Assembly (NCBI GenBank): GCA_031216915.1
Contig: CM062294.1
Coordinates: 161,589,455 to 161,653,454, forward strand
From: Pictodentalium vernedei
Lineage: Eukaryota; Mollusca; Scaphopoda; Dentaliida; Dentaliidae
Reading direction: 5' to 3'
DNA: 64,000 bases
Every line of letters starts with the position of its first letter. Within the stretch, counting starts at the first letter, position 1. Below are positions 32,719 to 45,084 of this stretch, piece after piece. Made by a program: the position numbers and the translations under genes. The notes under the pieces are model-generated. The model ran no database searches. It was not told the DNA's origin and saw nothing but the letters and a program-made list of their open reading frames with translations.

Positions 32719-35700
32719 TTATTGAAAAAAATGTTGTCCGTTAATTTTTATTTCATTATTTAAGAAAACAGTTTCGCCTAATATGTCTGCGGGGGTTGTG
32801 TTGCTGTTATTGTCCAAATGCGCCCAGGACAAAAGAACATCCTTCCAAAATGTGTTCACATGTTTTCCAACTACTTTTAAACCTTCTTTATGTAAGTGCC
32901 AAAGTTTGTAAGTTCCGAACAATTCTAACTCGCCAATTACAAGGGTTTTCCATGTAGCCAACGAGGCGTGGTCCTTTAGTTTCTTAATCCAAATCATGAC
33001 TAAAAGTTTCAACGTGGGAAAATTTAATTCCACTATTTTCAAAAAGGTCAATAATTGTTGCACGTTTAATTTTTTCAACTTTTCAGGACCATAAAAAATT
33101 ATAAAAAAATGTTTGAATTTTGTTAAATAACTCCCTTGGTGGGTCTGGTAAAACCATAAAACAATGTGTCAGAATTGGTAAAGCCAAAGTTTTTATAATG
33201 ATATTTTTTCCCGATTATTTTTAAGTTACGAAATGACCAATCACTTAACAATTTTTCAATTTTGTTAGTGTAATTATTTAGTATATAATTGTCGCTAAAT
33301 AGACTAAATTCAATCCCCAAAATTGTGAATGATCTGGAATGATTCACAACCCCGCTTGGAACCTATCCATACAACTTCCGTTTCATCAAAATTAACCTTT
33401 AAGCCAGAAATTAGTGAGAATTGTTTAACCATATTCAGGGCATTGTCTAAAGAGTATCCATCATATCCATCATCACTTAAAAACAGGGTGGAGTCATCAG
33501 CGTATTGACTTATTGGATATTCTGAATTTTTTATCTTTATTCAATTTATATTGGGGTTAAATTTTAGAGACGTGCTATGAATTTCCACACTAAGAATAAA
33601 AAATATACGGCGATAAAGGATTACCTTGCCTTACGCCTCGTTATATATTGAATCTTTCAGAACAATGGCCATTATTAAGTATGCAACTGGAAATGTTGCT
33701 ATAGAAGGTTTGAATCCACCTTATCATAGAGGGTCCAAACTTAAAAAAAAATCATCGTCTTTTGGATAAAGATCCATTCCAGGGAATCGAAGGCCTTTTC
33801 GAAATCTTTCAGAACTAGGATGCCTGGAATGTCTAGTTTCTCACAGCTAGCAGTTAAGTAGAAAATTAATCTAGTACACTCCCCAGTATAACGACCTTTC
33901 ACAAAACCGAGCTAGGTGTCTGAAATTAAATTGGGAAGAACTGTTTTTACTCGGTTTGCAATTGCTGCGGATCCTATTTTTATATCTACATTAATTAGGG
34001 ATATTGGGCGCCAATGTTTTATGTATTCTTTAGGCTTGTTTTGTTTTGGTATACATGTAATAATTCCGAGTCTCTGTGTGGTTGAAAGTTGTTCTAATGC
34101 ATAGCCACAATTCAACGAGTTTATTAGTTAATTGCCAACGTCTTTCCAAAAAAATTTATAGAACTCGGCGGAGGAGGCGCGGTGGCGTGGCGGTAACCGG
34201 TTCTCGTCAGATCACCGAAGTTAAGGAACGCCGAGCGCGGTTTGTAGTTGGATGGGTGACCATTTCAACGACTGATTCGCACTCCCGCATTGTGTCCTTG
34301 GGCAATGCACTTAACCCCGATTGCCTGTATGGGGACACGATGACAATGCACACTAAAGCGTACTGCACGTCGATGGTGCGCATGTTTTCAACCAATCTAT
34401 CCCTGCCTCTGCTGCGGTGCAGAGTTCAGAGTTACGATGTTGGATAGCTGGTAGCTACTCGTCGTTGCTCGGTGGTTCTCTCCTGGTACTCCGGCTTCCT
34501 CCACCCGTAAAACTGTCACCTACATGATACGACCCTGGCTGTTAATGTGTCGTTAAAACGTAATAAAAAAAAGAACTCGGCGGTGAAGCCGTCAGAACCA
34601 GGTGTTTTATTGTTTTGCATTGTTTTAAGGACATTCGAGCCTTCCGAAGGTGATAATGGCGCTTCGAGAGAAATTGTTTTCGCCACTGCTTAAAAAGTTA
34701 AAAAGGGGTTACTTTTGTCAAAAAAGTATCATCTGTATCAGGGAGGTTAATTATTAGAGAGTTTTGATGAATATAAATTTACGTAAAAAGATTTTTGCTC
34801 GGTTAGAATTTCATGTATATTAGTAATTTCCGATCCATCATCCTTTATTAACTTAGGGATAGTTTTTTTCCGTATAATGTCTTTTTTCCAAGTTGCAGAA
34901 GTACTTGGTAGGATTTTCCTATCTATTTTCCATTTTAATTTTGTTCTCATTATTATTCCCTGAAGCTTTTTATCCCTAATGGTTTTAAGTTCCTTTTCAA
35001 GTGATCTCATTTCTTCTGACACTGACTCATCCCCGCTGTCGAGCTCAGTATTCAGAACTTTTAAGTGATCTTCTATTTCTTGTTGCCTTTTGTCCGCCTT
35101 ACCTTTTACAGAAGAGAAGTATGCTATACTTTTCCCTCTTATCATAATTTTTAGTGTTTCCCAAAGAAGCTGATTATTTATATTATAACTTCCTGTGTTA
35201 TCATTTGTATATTGGTCTATTGTTTCAGCTATAACTTGTTTAATAGCAGTTGCATAGTCTCGATCACTGAGTAGGCTGTTATTAAACTTCCAAATGCCTG
35301 GTCATCAAAAGATAGTTTTATGCTTATTGGGTTATGGTCGGATCGTATCTAGTGTGAATGTCTGCCTTTTGAAAAAAAGAGTCGCAGGTCTGATGATAAA
35401 AGAATGTAGTCTAATCTCGCCATTTTATTTTCAGGTCCTCTCCAAGTATTACGTTTTTCCTCTGTATTTTCTAAACGCCAGACATCAAATAAGTCAATTT
35501 TGTCCATTAAATTCTTTATTTTTGTATTTGCTTTTTGGTTGTTTTTTTGCTAAAATTTAATTGTGTCTTTTTGTAATCTTGTCGAACGTTCCAACCCCCT
35601 CCTATTATGATTGAATCATTACCCATGCTTTCGATTTTAGAGAATAATTCATCATAGAATTGTGGTCTATCATCATTGGGACCATAGACAACTGAAAGGG

Positions 35701-36016
35701 TTAATCTTTGATCCTTGATGGTAGCGTCCAGAATAATAAAATTTCCAGTCTCATCTGAAACACTTTTGTGTATGGTGAACCAAAAAGTATTTTTGAAAAG
35801 TATAGCCATACCTCTCCTTCAACTTGAGTGAGAACAGAATACAGCCTGATGACACCATTCACTCCTCCAACAGTTTTCCACCTTCTTGCTCGAATGCGTA
35901 TCTACCAGAAAAGTTATATCAAATTTGTCCCTGCATCGAGAAAACATGTCTCGTCGTTTATAAGAATCGGAAGATAAGACACGGCAGTTCATGCTTCCTA
36001 TTATTATGCAAGCCAT
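32719..36016 (-). pseudogene. Tx1 ORF2, unit 2
   Basis: Same motif series as unit 1. The linker frame (34,747-35,145, 132 codons) is uninterrupted here because the T run near 34,970 is short. The endonuclease frame breaks earlier, near 35,516, because a T run in the KKNNQK region differs by two bases. Confidence 0.9.
34160..34583 (+). mobile_element. 5S-headed SINE, unit 2 copy
   Basis: Same insertion as in unit 1, with the same 12-bp AGAACTCGGCGG flanks. Private changes include GGCGTGGCGG in the head. Confidence 0.92.
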
Positions 36017-36858
36017 TTTTGATGAAGTTATGTGTAGAACTGAAAGTATGTGTGCAGCTACTATGTTGTGAATTATTCATTTATCCATTTTTAAACTTGC
36101 ATTTCTGTACAGAACAGTACATGAAAAGACCTATGAATCTACAAGGTCTGTTCCTCACACAAACATTGCTTTTCTGTGCAAAGTTGTCATGAGAAAATCG
36201 ATTAGATCTGAAATTTAAAGTTTTATCTGTAACAAAAAGGTAATAACAAACAGTAACAAAAGTGAACTCATGTTTCTTCCGGTTTTCTTAACAAAACTCC
36301 CACCCGTTATTGATATTTACTGAAGGCAGAAATATTTGCTCCTTTCCGCAGAACAGTCATCCCATGAACGATCTATCACGCGGTCTGGCCAACATGGGAC
36401 AACAGCGAAACCGATATACAACACGTGGAGAGCGGACCGCAACCAAATCACCAGCAGGGCGGAGTCATCACCCAAAGTATGACTTTAAAGTCCTGTACAT
36501 ATCGACAAAAATATTAAGCAAGGTTTCAGCCGATGGATCTCCAGGTTAAACTCTGAGGTCCATCGGCTTCAACTTTACTTGTGCTTATCATGCTTCACAA
36601 ACAAATTTGTAGTTTTTGTTCGGGTGGAATTCCTACTCCGCGGGCGATCCAGCAACAACCCACCCTCCACGTACTGTATGCGTATCCACTGTTGCTTCAA
36701 ATATTTATTTTTTTGTGGGGGGGGGGGGGGGGGCAAAAATTCCCGGAGAGTGGTACTGGCTCAACAATGCGCTCAACGATGGCATTCTTTCACAGCTACC
36801 AATCATATCTACAGTGATTTTGTGACTTGTTCTGAATGCACCTTTATGTTTATAGATC

Positions 36859-36935
36859 TATTTCAGGTTTTTGCGTTCTCAGAGTTTATGGCATCACGAG
36901 GGCATAAACTCTGAGAACGCAAAAACCTGAAATAG
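36859..36935. repeat. Copy-specific foldback at a deletion breakpoint
   Basis: CTATTTCAGGTTTTTGCGTT and the following bases to GAGTTTATG are followed, after a 12-nt loop, by their exact inverse ending CCTGAAATAG. Units 1 and 3 have only the forward arm followed by normal spacer. The loop (GCATCACGAGGG) is itself the inverse of the next bases in unit 1 (CCCTCGTGATGC). The spacer equivalent to about 17,014-17,325 is missing. Confidence 0.9.
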
Positions 36936-36941
36936 TAATAA

Positions 36942-37516
36942 TAATAGTAACACATGTCGGCCACCGATATGTCGCGGTTCTCAGGTGGAGAAGGCCTTGG
37001 TTACGTCCGAGCTCCCAATTCCCTTTTTTGTTCCCAAGATTCGTATCTCCTCCCAACACTCGGAGTCGAAGTGCTTGATGACATCCCTTGCCCCCCCCCC
37101 CCCCCCCATTCCTCCCAATCTGTCCAGTAAGCATATTAACCCTAACATTTGTGTCACCCAGTAATTACATGTCCTTCATTCCTGCATTCCACTTCCCCAT
37201 TATAATCAAAATAACTATAATTCCAATAGACTGGTATTTGGGGCATTTTAGTAGAACGTGTTCAAGGGTCTACACCACACCTAATCACACCTCTGGCACT
37301 CATCTGGCACTCATCTGGCACTCCTGCTCAATGGTTGTCCCAATTTCGTCTCAATTCAAGTTACCGCGGCCTCAGCTTGAACAAACAGTTACCCCGCCCA
37401 CCCCCTCCAAAAAAACAAAAAAAAAAAAAAAACAAAGAAAAAGGTTACCACCAAGGTACTCTTCAAAACCTGGGTTCTCTTTGTAAAGCAGGCCATCCAA
37501 TGATCTCTTTGATTTA
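36942..37516 (-). mobile_element. LINE-C 3' fragment in the Tx1 spacer, unit 2 copy
   Basis: Counterpart of 17,330-17,900. The C run (37,090-37,108) and A run differ in length, and the CATCTGGCACT motif is present in one more tandem copy. Confidence 0.8.
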
Positions 37517-37960
37517 ACCCCCCTCTCGCCAATTATGGTTACCATCGTCAATGTCGTTTTCTTTGCCGATTGTTTTACCATTGGTTGAAAAAAATCGTCA
37601 GAGAACGATATCCTCACGATATCGGTATTGTTTTGATTTTTCAATATATTGCTCATCTCCAGCGTTAATGCTGCCACCACCTCAGAATGGGGGTGGGGGG
37701 TGGGGGGGGGGGGGGGGTCATGCGATAGAAGAGAGGGTGAGAAAAAAAGACAAACTATCTTTGCAGTCGAGGGAGGGTGATTATCGTGCTATATTGGGAC
37801 CTAACTGTGCTTCATGCAATCGGTTCATATAATAACATTACACTGTAATTTATCTACCGGCCGCTGTGAGTTCTCGCTGACCCCAGTCAGTAGAAAAGTT
37901 ACAGTATGCAGTTAAAGTTATTGTTGTCGGCAATGGAGTGGAAAGAATAGAAAGAAGTTT

Positions 37961-38846
37961 TTAAAGTGGAGCGATATCGTCAATGTTGTCATATATATCA
38001 AACTTCAGTCTTCTTCCGTTTTTCAGTTTTCCCCGTTACGGTGGTAGGCTGATTCAATATTCTTATGCTGGTAAAGTTTATGTATAAGGCTAGGTAAAGT
38101 TTATGTATAATGCTGTTAAATCGTCAGTTATTTTACACCAGTTTTGGGATCATTGTTTTTCATCGTTTTGGTTAAGACCATTTTGTTTCAACAATACAGC
38201 ATCTCCCAGTTCCTTCTTGTAAAATTTAACAAGCACCGGTGGTGGACCGTTCTTATTTCTAGAGGGCAGGCGGTGAATTGCTTGAATATCGTCCGCATTT
38301 ATGTTCCGTTGGGAGTCGAAGCAACTAAATTGCAGAACTTATTTACCAGTCGCTCGTCTGGCTCCTCCGCCCAGCCTAGCACCTTCAGGTTGTACTTCCT
38401 GGAATATTGCTCATTCTTGTTGGATGATCGAATGGCGTTGGTCGCTTTCTCATCAGTGTCTTCTATTCTTCCACGAAGGGTTCCATTTTCATTCCTTAGC
38501 AACTCCACTTCTTTTTTTTTTTAAATATTGGTTTTCGGACACTGCAGCAGCTAATCTTTCTTCAAACCTTTTCTCTAAATCCTTCAGGTTTTGTTGGATG
38601 AATAATTCAAGTTCAGCTTGAGAATGTAAAAGTTTGTATCAATACTGCTGTTTACAATTTTGCGAACATCTTCTGATGAAGGCAAACAGGTCATTTTCAT
38701 AGAAAGTTTTTCGATTTTATCGGAAAGCTCTGTCATTCCCGGGTTAAGTTAGTGTCATCACAGCTTTGTTCTGACGATGATTTACGTCCACATTTGAAAG
38801 GTTTACTTGCAGACGTGCTACCTTTTACAGATCTTGCTTGTGACAT
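37961..38846 (-). pseudogene. Tx1 ORF1, unit 2
   Basis: Same pieces as unit 1: the basic start, coiled coil and RRM core. The frame breaks lie at the same places, and the C-terminal part again lacks the short stretch seen in copy 3. Confidence 0.85.
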
Positions 38847-39464
38847 TTCTTCTTTAACCGTTAACCCAAGCTGAAACGTGGATCGATGTTGCAGAAGGTG
38901 TGAACTGAATCTTGTTCTGTGAGTAGCTCTCACAGGGTGTAATTTTATAAACAACGCTGTGACGTTCGAAATAAGGAAACATAGTCACGAAAAAAACATA
39001 AAAAGACAAGACCTCACCACGGAAAGAACATTCTGACACACCGACACAGTCTATATATCTAATTTCATCCACATGCTAAAAAGCGAAGGTGATCTGGAAT
39101 ATGGTAGGAGTTTCTAGGAACTTTGTTTCACAGAAACAATTCAAACAGGCATCTCATATCAACAGCAACCGGACCAGATTTAATTTTCGTTTGTGTTTCT
39201 TGATTCGTTCTTAATTTCTGAATAATTTAATTACGAACTTTTGACACACTTGCTAGAGCGCGTTGTGACCTGTTAACCATTTACCCAACGTAACGCCCAA
39301 AACCAAAAACGGCCAGCACTATCCACAAAAATTCACATTCCCTGTTCATTATTTTTTATTTTTTGTCTCAAAAAAATAACTTATGACCAGTCCTTGGAAC
39401 GATCTCGTTGAGCTCGTTCTATTGAGGTGTCACAGCTATGTTTTGATGCCAGAAAAATATAGAC

Positions 39465-39601
39465 TATACCCAAAGTAACTAGACGTGCCAAATGTTCACC
39501 ACTCGTGGTGAAGTGGTGTTAACCGAGTGCCTGCGGCGCGCGGTTAACATCACTTCACCCCGAGTGGTGAACATTTGGTATACAAAGCTACTTTGGGTAT
39601 A
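39465..39601. repeat. Large foldback, unit 2 copy
   Basis: Counterpart of 20,782-20,918, with the same length and nested arms; one substitution (ACGTGCCAAATG) improves or alters the outer stem. Confidence 0.88.
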
Positions 39602-39883
39602 TTTTATTTATACCATGATCGTCAGATTATTAAGAGTTGCTATTATTTTTTTCTCGTTTTTACTGAGCAGCAGCCGTAAATACGTTCGAATTTGTTTTTG
39701 TTTACATGAGGATCGGTGGGCGGTACTTCCGCTGTCAGTTTTATCACCGAAACGAAATTAAAAACGAAAGAGGACAGTTTTCATTTTAACAACATAATAA
39801 CATACTATTTTGAGTTATGGATGCCTTATTAACATGAGACATGCATGTTTATTAATATTTGGTGTTTTATGGGGTAAACTCAT

Positions 39884-40201
39884 TTAAAAAACGTAATAAA
39901 TAATTGCCACTATCATTTCACTCTTCGCGAGGCGACGTGCGATAAATTTAGACAAGTTCGCATTCAGGTCGACGTCACCAAAGGTCAACTTGGATGTAGA
40001 CCCACTGTAGGTGTAAATTTTAACAACTGAAATCCCATTGCTGACGTGTTCACCATGGATGGTGTTTAAAGCTAAAAGTTTTGTCATAGGCTTTCCATGT
40101 ATAGTAGAATAGGTAATCATGGCATAAATATAGTTATTGAGTGATTTTGTTTGCAAGTGCTGCCTGTTTTTCATGTTAGGTAAAGGGTTAACACACATCA
40201 T
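39884..40201 (-). CDS. Hypothetical protein, unit 2 paralogue
   Basis: 105-residue counterpart of the frame at 21,185-21,520 with a handful of amino-acid changes (for example HTIHG to NTIHG and AYSGSAS to TYSGSTS). The frame remains open. No family is recognised. Confidence 0.25.
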   Translation of the reverse strand: MMCVNPLPNMKNRQHLQTKSLNNYIYAMITYSTIHGKPMTKLLALNTIHGEHVSNGISVVKIYTYSGSTSKLTFGDVDLNANLSKFIARRLAKSEMIVAIIYYVF

Positions 40202-40472
40202 TTATGGCCGCAGTATTGCAAGAGATTTGAGGTTTGGAGATTTTGATACTTGGGTAGAACATCACTGTTCTGGATGTAACACGCCGTGCTCAAATTCTGC
40301 GGAAAATTTGATACCATATTTAACCATTCACTGTGTGAATAAGAAACATGAGGTAATTATTCGCAACAAGCTATTAACTGAAAATGGAATATGTTTTCAT
40401 TCTTGGAATTCACTTTAAGAAAGATTTACGAAATCCAGTGTAATAACTCCGCCAGTTCCTGGAATCCTGCAT

Positions 40473-40700
40473 GGTATACGATCATTAAAATATCATGAAA
40501 CAATTACTGTATCCGTGATTTTTCTTCTGACGGATAACCAATACACCTACATTCCCGCACCAAAACAGAGATAAAACATTACCCATTAGAGTTGAAAAAA
40601 AAACTCTGGAAAGCGTAAAGTTGTTTCATTCTTGGAATTCACTTTAAGAAAGATTTACGAAATCCAGTGTAATAACTCCGCCAGTTCCTGGAATCCTGCA
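40473..40700 (+). repeat. Scar of a collapsed third unit
   Basis: Directly after unit 2 comes the first 147 bp of the unit again (TGGTATACGATC to GGAAAGCGTAAAG). The sequence then jumps to the last 75 bp or so of the unit (TTTCATTCTTGGAATTCACT to GGAATCCTGCA) before T2 begins. The simplest reading is a third tandem copy that lost about 19 kb internally. Confidence 0.85.
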
Positions 40701-40917
40701 TCCAACGAAACATGCAACCAGCTAACCATGTGCATTTTCAGAAGCCTTATTCAGTGTATATTGTCATGTATATATTTGAGATATGACAACATATCAAATT
40801 ATCCTGTGCATTGTCTATGAACAGTCAGTGTACGTTAGATTAGCAACCGACTCTGTATATTGTACAGGGTTAGTAACTCCTTTCTTTCATCTTGTAAATA
40901 AGATTATTTCAGTTATG

Positions 40918-41248
40918 CGGGAAAAGGGTGGCTCAGTGGTTACGGCATTGGACTTCAAACCGAAATGTCCACGATTCTATCCCCGGCATAGGTAACTGCC
41001 TTGTGTCCTTGGGCAACGCACTTAATCCCGATTGCCTAGGGATGCACGTGGCCTGTTGATGGTGCACTTCATCAATTGTAAACCATGCATGTGTGGAGTT
41101 AGTACATTGGGGAGTCTGAAGGTCGCTCGCCGTAATCCGGTGGTTCTCTCCGGGTACTCCAGCTCTCTCCAACCGTAAAACTGTCCGACACGAGGTGACC
41201 CTGGCTGCAGAACGTGCCGGTAAGCCCCAATAAATAAAGAAATAAATT
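40918..41248 (+). mobile_element. tRNA-headed SINE, T2 copy
   Basis: The head AAGGGTGGCTCAGTGGTTACGG has a good A box; the B box region ACGATTCTATCCCC is decayed. The central TGTCCTTGGGCAACGCACTTAA motif, the GGTTCTCTCCGGGTACTCCA motif and an (AATAAA)-type tail follow. T3 has the same insertion at 61,139. Confidence 0.88.
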
Positions 41249-41336
41249 CCTATTTTGTGACTAACCCTGTGTATTGCAGAGCTACAGCGAGTGTACATTT
41301 TCAGGTTGTGTGTGTTTTGGATGACACCATGTTTTT

Positions 41337-41382
41337 TATAACCAGAAAGTGTTACTAACCCTAGTCACTCTTTCTGGTTATA
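41337..41382. repeat. Hairpin ATAACCAGAAAGTG / CACTCTTTCTGGTTAT
   Basis: Arms of about 14 bp around the loop TTACTAACCCTAGT. The same hairpin is in T3. Confidence 0.75.
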
Positions 41383-41386
41383 AACA

Positions 41387-41391
41387 ATATC

Positions 41392-41463
<72 letters not shown>

Positions 41464-41817
41464 TTGGTGTTTAAGGTCACCTATTTCTGCACAATGGCTA
41501 ATCATGACCATGACAGTTTTTCGGGTGAAGGAAGCCGGAGTACCCGGAGAGAACCACCGAGCAACGGCGAGCAACTGTCAGCTCCCCAACATACGAACTC
41601 CACACAAGCAGGGTTAGCATTGGTTGAAGACAGGTGCACCATCGACGTGCAGTACGCCGTAGTACACAGCGTCACCGTGCCCCCACATGGGTAATGGGGG
41701 TGAAGTGTCTTGCCCAAGGACACAACGCGGTTGCCGCAGGGAGGATTCAAACCGAGGACCTCTCGGCTTGCAGCCTGCACCTCTACCAACTGAGCCACCG
41801 CGCCCCATATCATTATT
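41387..41817 (-). mobile_element. tRNA-headed SINE with long (AAAT)n tail, T2 only
   Basis: Read on the minus strand from 41,806: GGGGCGCGGTGGCTCAGTTG (A box region), GGTTTGAATCC (B box), TGTCCTTGGGCAAGACACTT, GTACTGCACGTCGATGGTGC, GGTTCTCTCCGGGTACTCCG, then about 70 bp of (AAAT)n. ATATCATTATT flanks both ends. T3 shows the empty site (CAATTTCATTTTTAACC). This is the best preserved SINE here and the youngest by position. Confidence 0.95.
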
Positions 41818-42066
41818 AACCGAGTAAATAATCGAATGCACTGCACATCCTTCGTGTAAATGTCACTTATATCATTTTTTCTACCCAACCTATGGCCTAA
41901 ACATCATTTTTTCTACCCAACCTATGGCCTAAACCAGCCAGTACTTTGCTCAAAACGCGTTCTAACCCAACTTAACCCTTTAAGCCCGAGCGACCGCTTT
42001 ACGGAGCCAGAAGCATGATACGGCATAATGTCCTTAAGTAGGATGGTTGCCAAGTGTATGGGTGGG

Positions 42067-42132
42067 GTAGACCAATTAATATTTTCAACGTGCAGCCCCA
42101 TGGCTGCACGTTGAAAATATTAATTGGTCTAC
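42067..42132. repeat. Perfect 31-bp-arm hairpin, T2
   Basis: GTAGACCAATTAATATTTTC starts the left arm and its exact inverse ends the right arm, with the 4-nt loop CCAT. No mismatch is seen. Confidence 0.9.
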
Positions 42133-42821
42133 TCTCAAATAATAAATGTGGACTCTTCCAATTGCTGTCATTGAACTGACATGGAAGATACTACCAGGGT
42201 TCAAAGGGTTAAGAACCCCTCCCCTCATTGAAATGGGTTTTCGATGGTCGTTTTTTAGTGAATTTCAAAAAGGTAAACATGTTCACGTTTCAATTAGTAG
42301 CTTGTTTTCCATTGTTTTCTTTCTAGGGTGAATGTCCTCCAAAAGATTTTTTTTGTTCGTAAAGTAGCAAGTAGCTGTAACTTTACTCAGACTGTAACAA
42401 CGACGTTACGATGCTGGGATTCCATCAAAGTAAACAAAAACTAACTGAAGCACAACTGGGTTGGTCGCATCTTTTTGTATGATAGTAAACTTCCCGGGTG
42501 TCAGTATACATATACTTGTTTCAATATGTAGGTCATATTCCGTCATTTAGAAATAACTTTAACCTTTTACTTATCAAGAATAACAAACGCAACTCGCAAC
42601 CTCATTGAATACCTTATATAGCACATCATTGGTGCGAAGCTGTAAACCTCGTTCCAATGAGGGATTACAAACTTTGTCTTTAAAGCAAACCATTAAAAAT
42701 AGGCCGATTAAATCGTCAGATGTGTACCCATACGCGCAACTAGTAGAAAGCTGTATGACGGAGGGCCACCCCAGATGCCGACATTATGTATACCATACAT
42801 GGTATGTGTACATATAGAAAT

Positions 42822-43290
42822 GGATTGGAGGAGTGTCTAATTTGATGGATAAAGGGTTAATATCTCCGGATCAAATTATTAGATTTACATAAAAACTATA
42901 CAGCACAGCACATCAGTAACCTGAATACATATATAAAGTAACCTGAAAATCGGATTAATATTTTTGAGTTATCTTATGCCAAAGGGATTGGAGAAATTTT
43001 CAAATTTGAAGGATAAAGGGTTAATATGTCAGGATCAAATTATCAGATTTACATCAAAAACGATACAGTTCGACACGTCAGTAACCTGAACACAAATATA
43101 AAGTAACTTGACAATCCAAACAATATTTTTCAAGTTATCAAATGTCAAAGGGATTGGAGGAATTTTCAATTTGAAGGATAAAGGTTAATATCTCAGGATC
43201 AAAATAACAGATTTACACCATAAACTATACAGCTCGGCACATCAGTGACCTGAACACAAATAATATGAAAATACGTGACACGTAATGGTG
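42822..43290. repeat. Tandem array, period about 165 bp (2.7 copies)
   Basis: GGATTGGAG starts repeats at 42,822, 42,985 and 43,152. Each continues with a GAAGGATAAAGGGTTAATAT-like motif and ends in an AACCTGAACACAAATAT-like motif. The copies are moderately diverged. Confidence 0.85.
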
Positions 43291-45084
43291 CACACCCAAT
43301 ATTGTTAATTTCGGTAAATATTACAGACCCCAAGCAAGATTTTTCAGGAAAGAGATGGCATGTATCGCAGAAATAGCAGCGGTTATGTGAAATATAACAA
43401 TTTTCCGAAACGTGTTGTACGGCGACATGCAATAAACACAGAACCACACATGTATGTTCATATGTTAATGTCGCGACAAATATGACAAGCGAGAAATTTT
43501 GAAAGATTGCGGAAGGATCAAACTTGAGACAAGCTATAGTAAAACAAACCTTCATTTTTAAAACTGACAAAAGATCACAATTCAATGGCAAATTGGTTCA
43601 TTAGGGTTTACTAACACCTTCAAAAACCATGGCTATATTGTGAGCGTGATTGTACGTCGATTTCAATAACTAAGGTTATTATATCACTGTCAGTTCCCAA
43701 GATCATTCCCATCATCCAATACTAGACGAGCCTGTACTAGTGCTGGTAATGGTACAAGGCTGCAAGAGTTGAAGAAGACTACAGGATTTGGTGACGACTT
43801 TAAAAGCTAATCAAAGGACAGACGGTGGCAATATTGGGACAATCAGTAATAGTTGTGTTGTAGATATGAAGATCATGGAGAGGTCTAAACTGGGCATATG
43901 CTAGGAGCTAAATTATCATCAGGTATAAATAGTACTATATAATAATATCATAGGTATCCTCCTATACCCCGATGAGCATTAAGAGTCGAACAGAAATCGC
44001 TCTTTCGATGCGCATTTGCTCAATGAGATTTGAGTCGTTCGAGCAATGACTTCTTCAGTAACTGCTCAAAAGCTTATTTGCTCTATAAGATTCGAGTCGT
44101 TCGAATAATATCTATCCCTGCTTGATTGTATTTTGGGTTTGAGGATCATAGAGGACTTCGTTATACACTAGGCAAGAACGGAGACGGCCAAGTCAAAATA
44201 GACTGTTGGGATAGACAGAAATGGGACCAGTAAAAGGCAAAACAGGCCAGGAAATAGAAGGATAAACCACAGAATATATCGGGATAGATGAAATACCGAG
44301 ACTATGGCGCACATCCGAAACAGTAAAGTTACTCTTTTTCAAAGGAATGCGTCTATTGTTGGGCAAAAAGAAGAATTCTTAATATTTAGTGGGAAATCAG
44401 CACTAGTAAAAGAACTGTTGGATTTATTTGGGTACTTTTACAAAGTATTCGAACAAATACAATTACTCATACCAGGAAACGCATCTTAAAGCACTGCATG
44501 CTACTCTTCTAAGCCCTAAACTGAGTAATCCGTGCCAAATAAAGTTGTTTTGATTGCTTAGAGGAATTGTCTGGATGTTTGTGGTAATTCGATGTATTCT
44601 AGTTCACTTGAATTTATCCGCATGAGACCTCTCGTCGTTCATTTTGCGCTACGTGCTACTATTATGAGCACTGGATAGGGGCTTGCTCAGTCCGTCTCGG
44701 TAGTTTTGGATTATTTAGAGGAATTGTCGGGTTGTTTGTTGAAATTAAATTTACTCCTAGTCAATCGAACACACCCTCCGAACACACCCCTTTCCTATTA
44801 GAAGGTTTTGGGTCACATAGCAACCATGTGCTACCATAGAACCCAAGATGGCTGCCTCAGATATACAAAATGGACGAGGTACAGTAGACTCGTCTCACCT
44901 CAACAAAACGCGCTGCCTATGCACACTAGAACCACGCATCACTATGGGGATGTTGTCACAAGATGGCACACACACGGGCTACCATGGCAACCAAAAATGA
45001 AGTAACTGGGCCATGTGCCTATGACGTCACATGAGATCCGGTCAATGTGGGTCGATCGGGTACATGATCTACTACTAACATCAA
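43291..45084. other. Unique stretch without recognisable genes
   Basis: Minor internal repeats only: CGAGTCGTTCGA-like motifs near 44,030 and 44,095, and a TTTAGAGGAATTGTC motif near 44,555 and 44,713. No convincing reading frame. Confidence 0.5.

Larger units (their letters stand above)
32508..39058 (-). mobile_element. Tx1/L1-type LINE, unit 2 copy (broken)
   Basis: Counterpart of 12,607-19,440 with the same truncated 3' end. The spacer has suffered a deletion of about 320 bp accompanied by a foldback (36,859-36,935). Confidence 0.9.
21791..40472 (+). repeat. Tandem segmental duplication, unit 2 (18.7 kb)
   Basis: Second copy of the unit. The junction with unit 1 reads CCTGGAATCCTGCA then TGGTATACGATC. 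It joins two unrelated sequences with at most a 1-bp overlap, so the first duplication did not arise by recombination between repeats. Relative to unit 1 it lacks the LINE-C insertion and about 320 bp of Tx1 spacer, and carries about 185 bp extra at 23,614-23,797. Confidence 0.95.
40701..42697 (+). repeat. Flank segment T2
   Basis: Continues beyond the unit boundary and matches T3 (about 60,925-62,470) and, from about 41,935, T0. It contains two SINEs and two hairpins. The match to T3 ends near AAACCATTAAAAA. Confidence 0.85.

Noticed and set aside
41398-41466. Independent ATTT microsatellite
   Set aside because: It is the tail of the minus-strand SINE, lying inside its target duplication.
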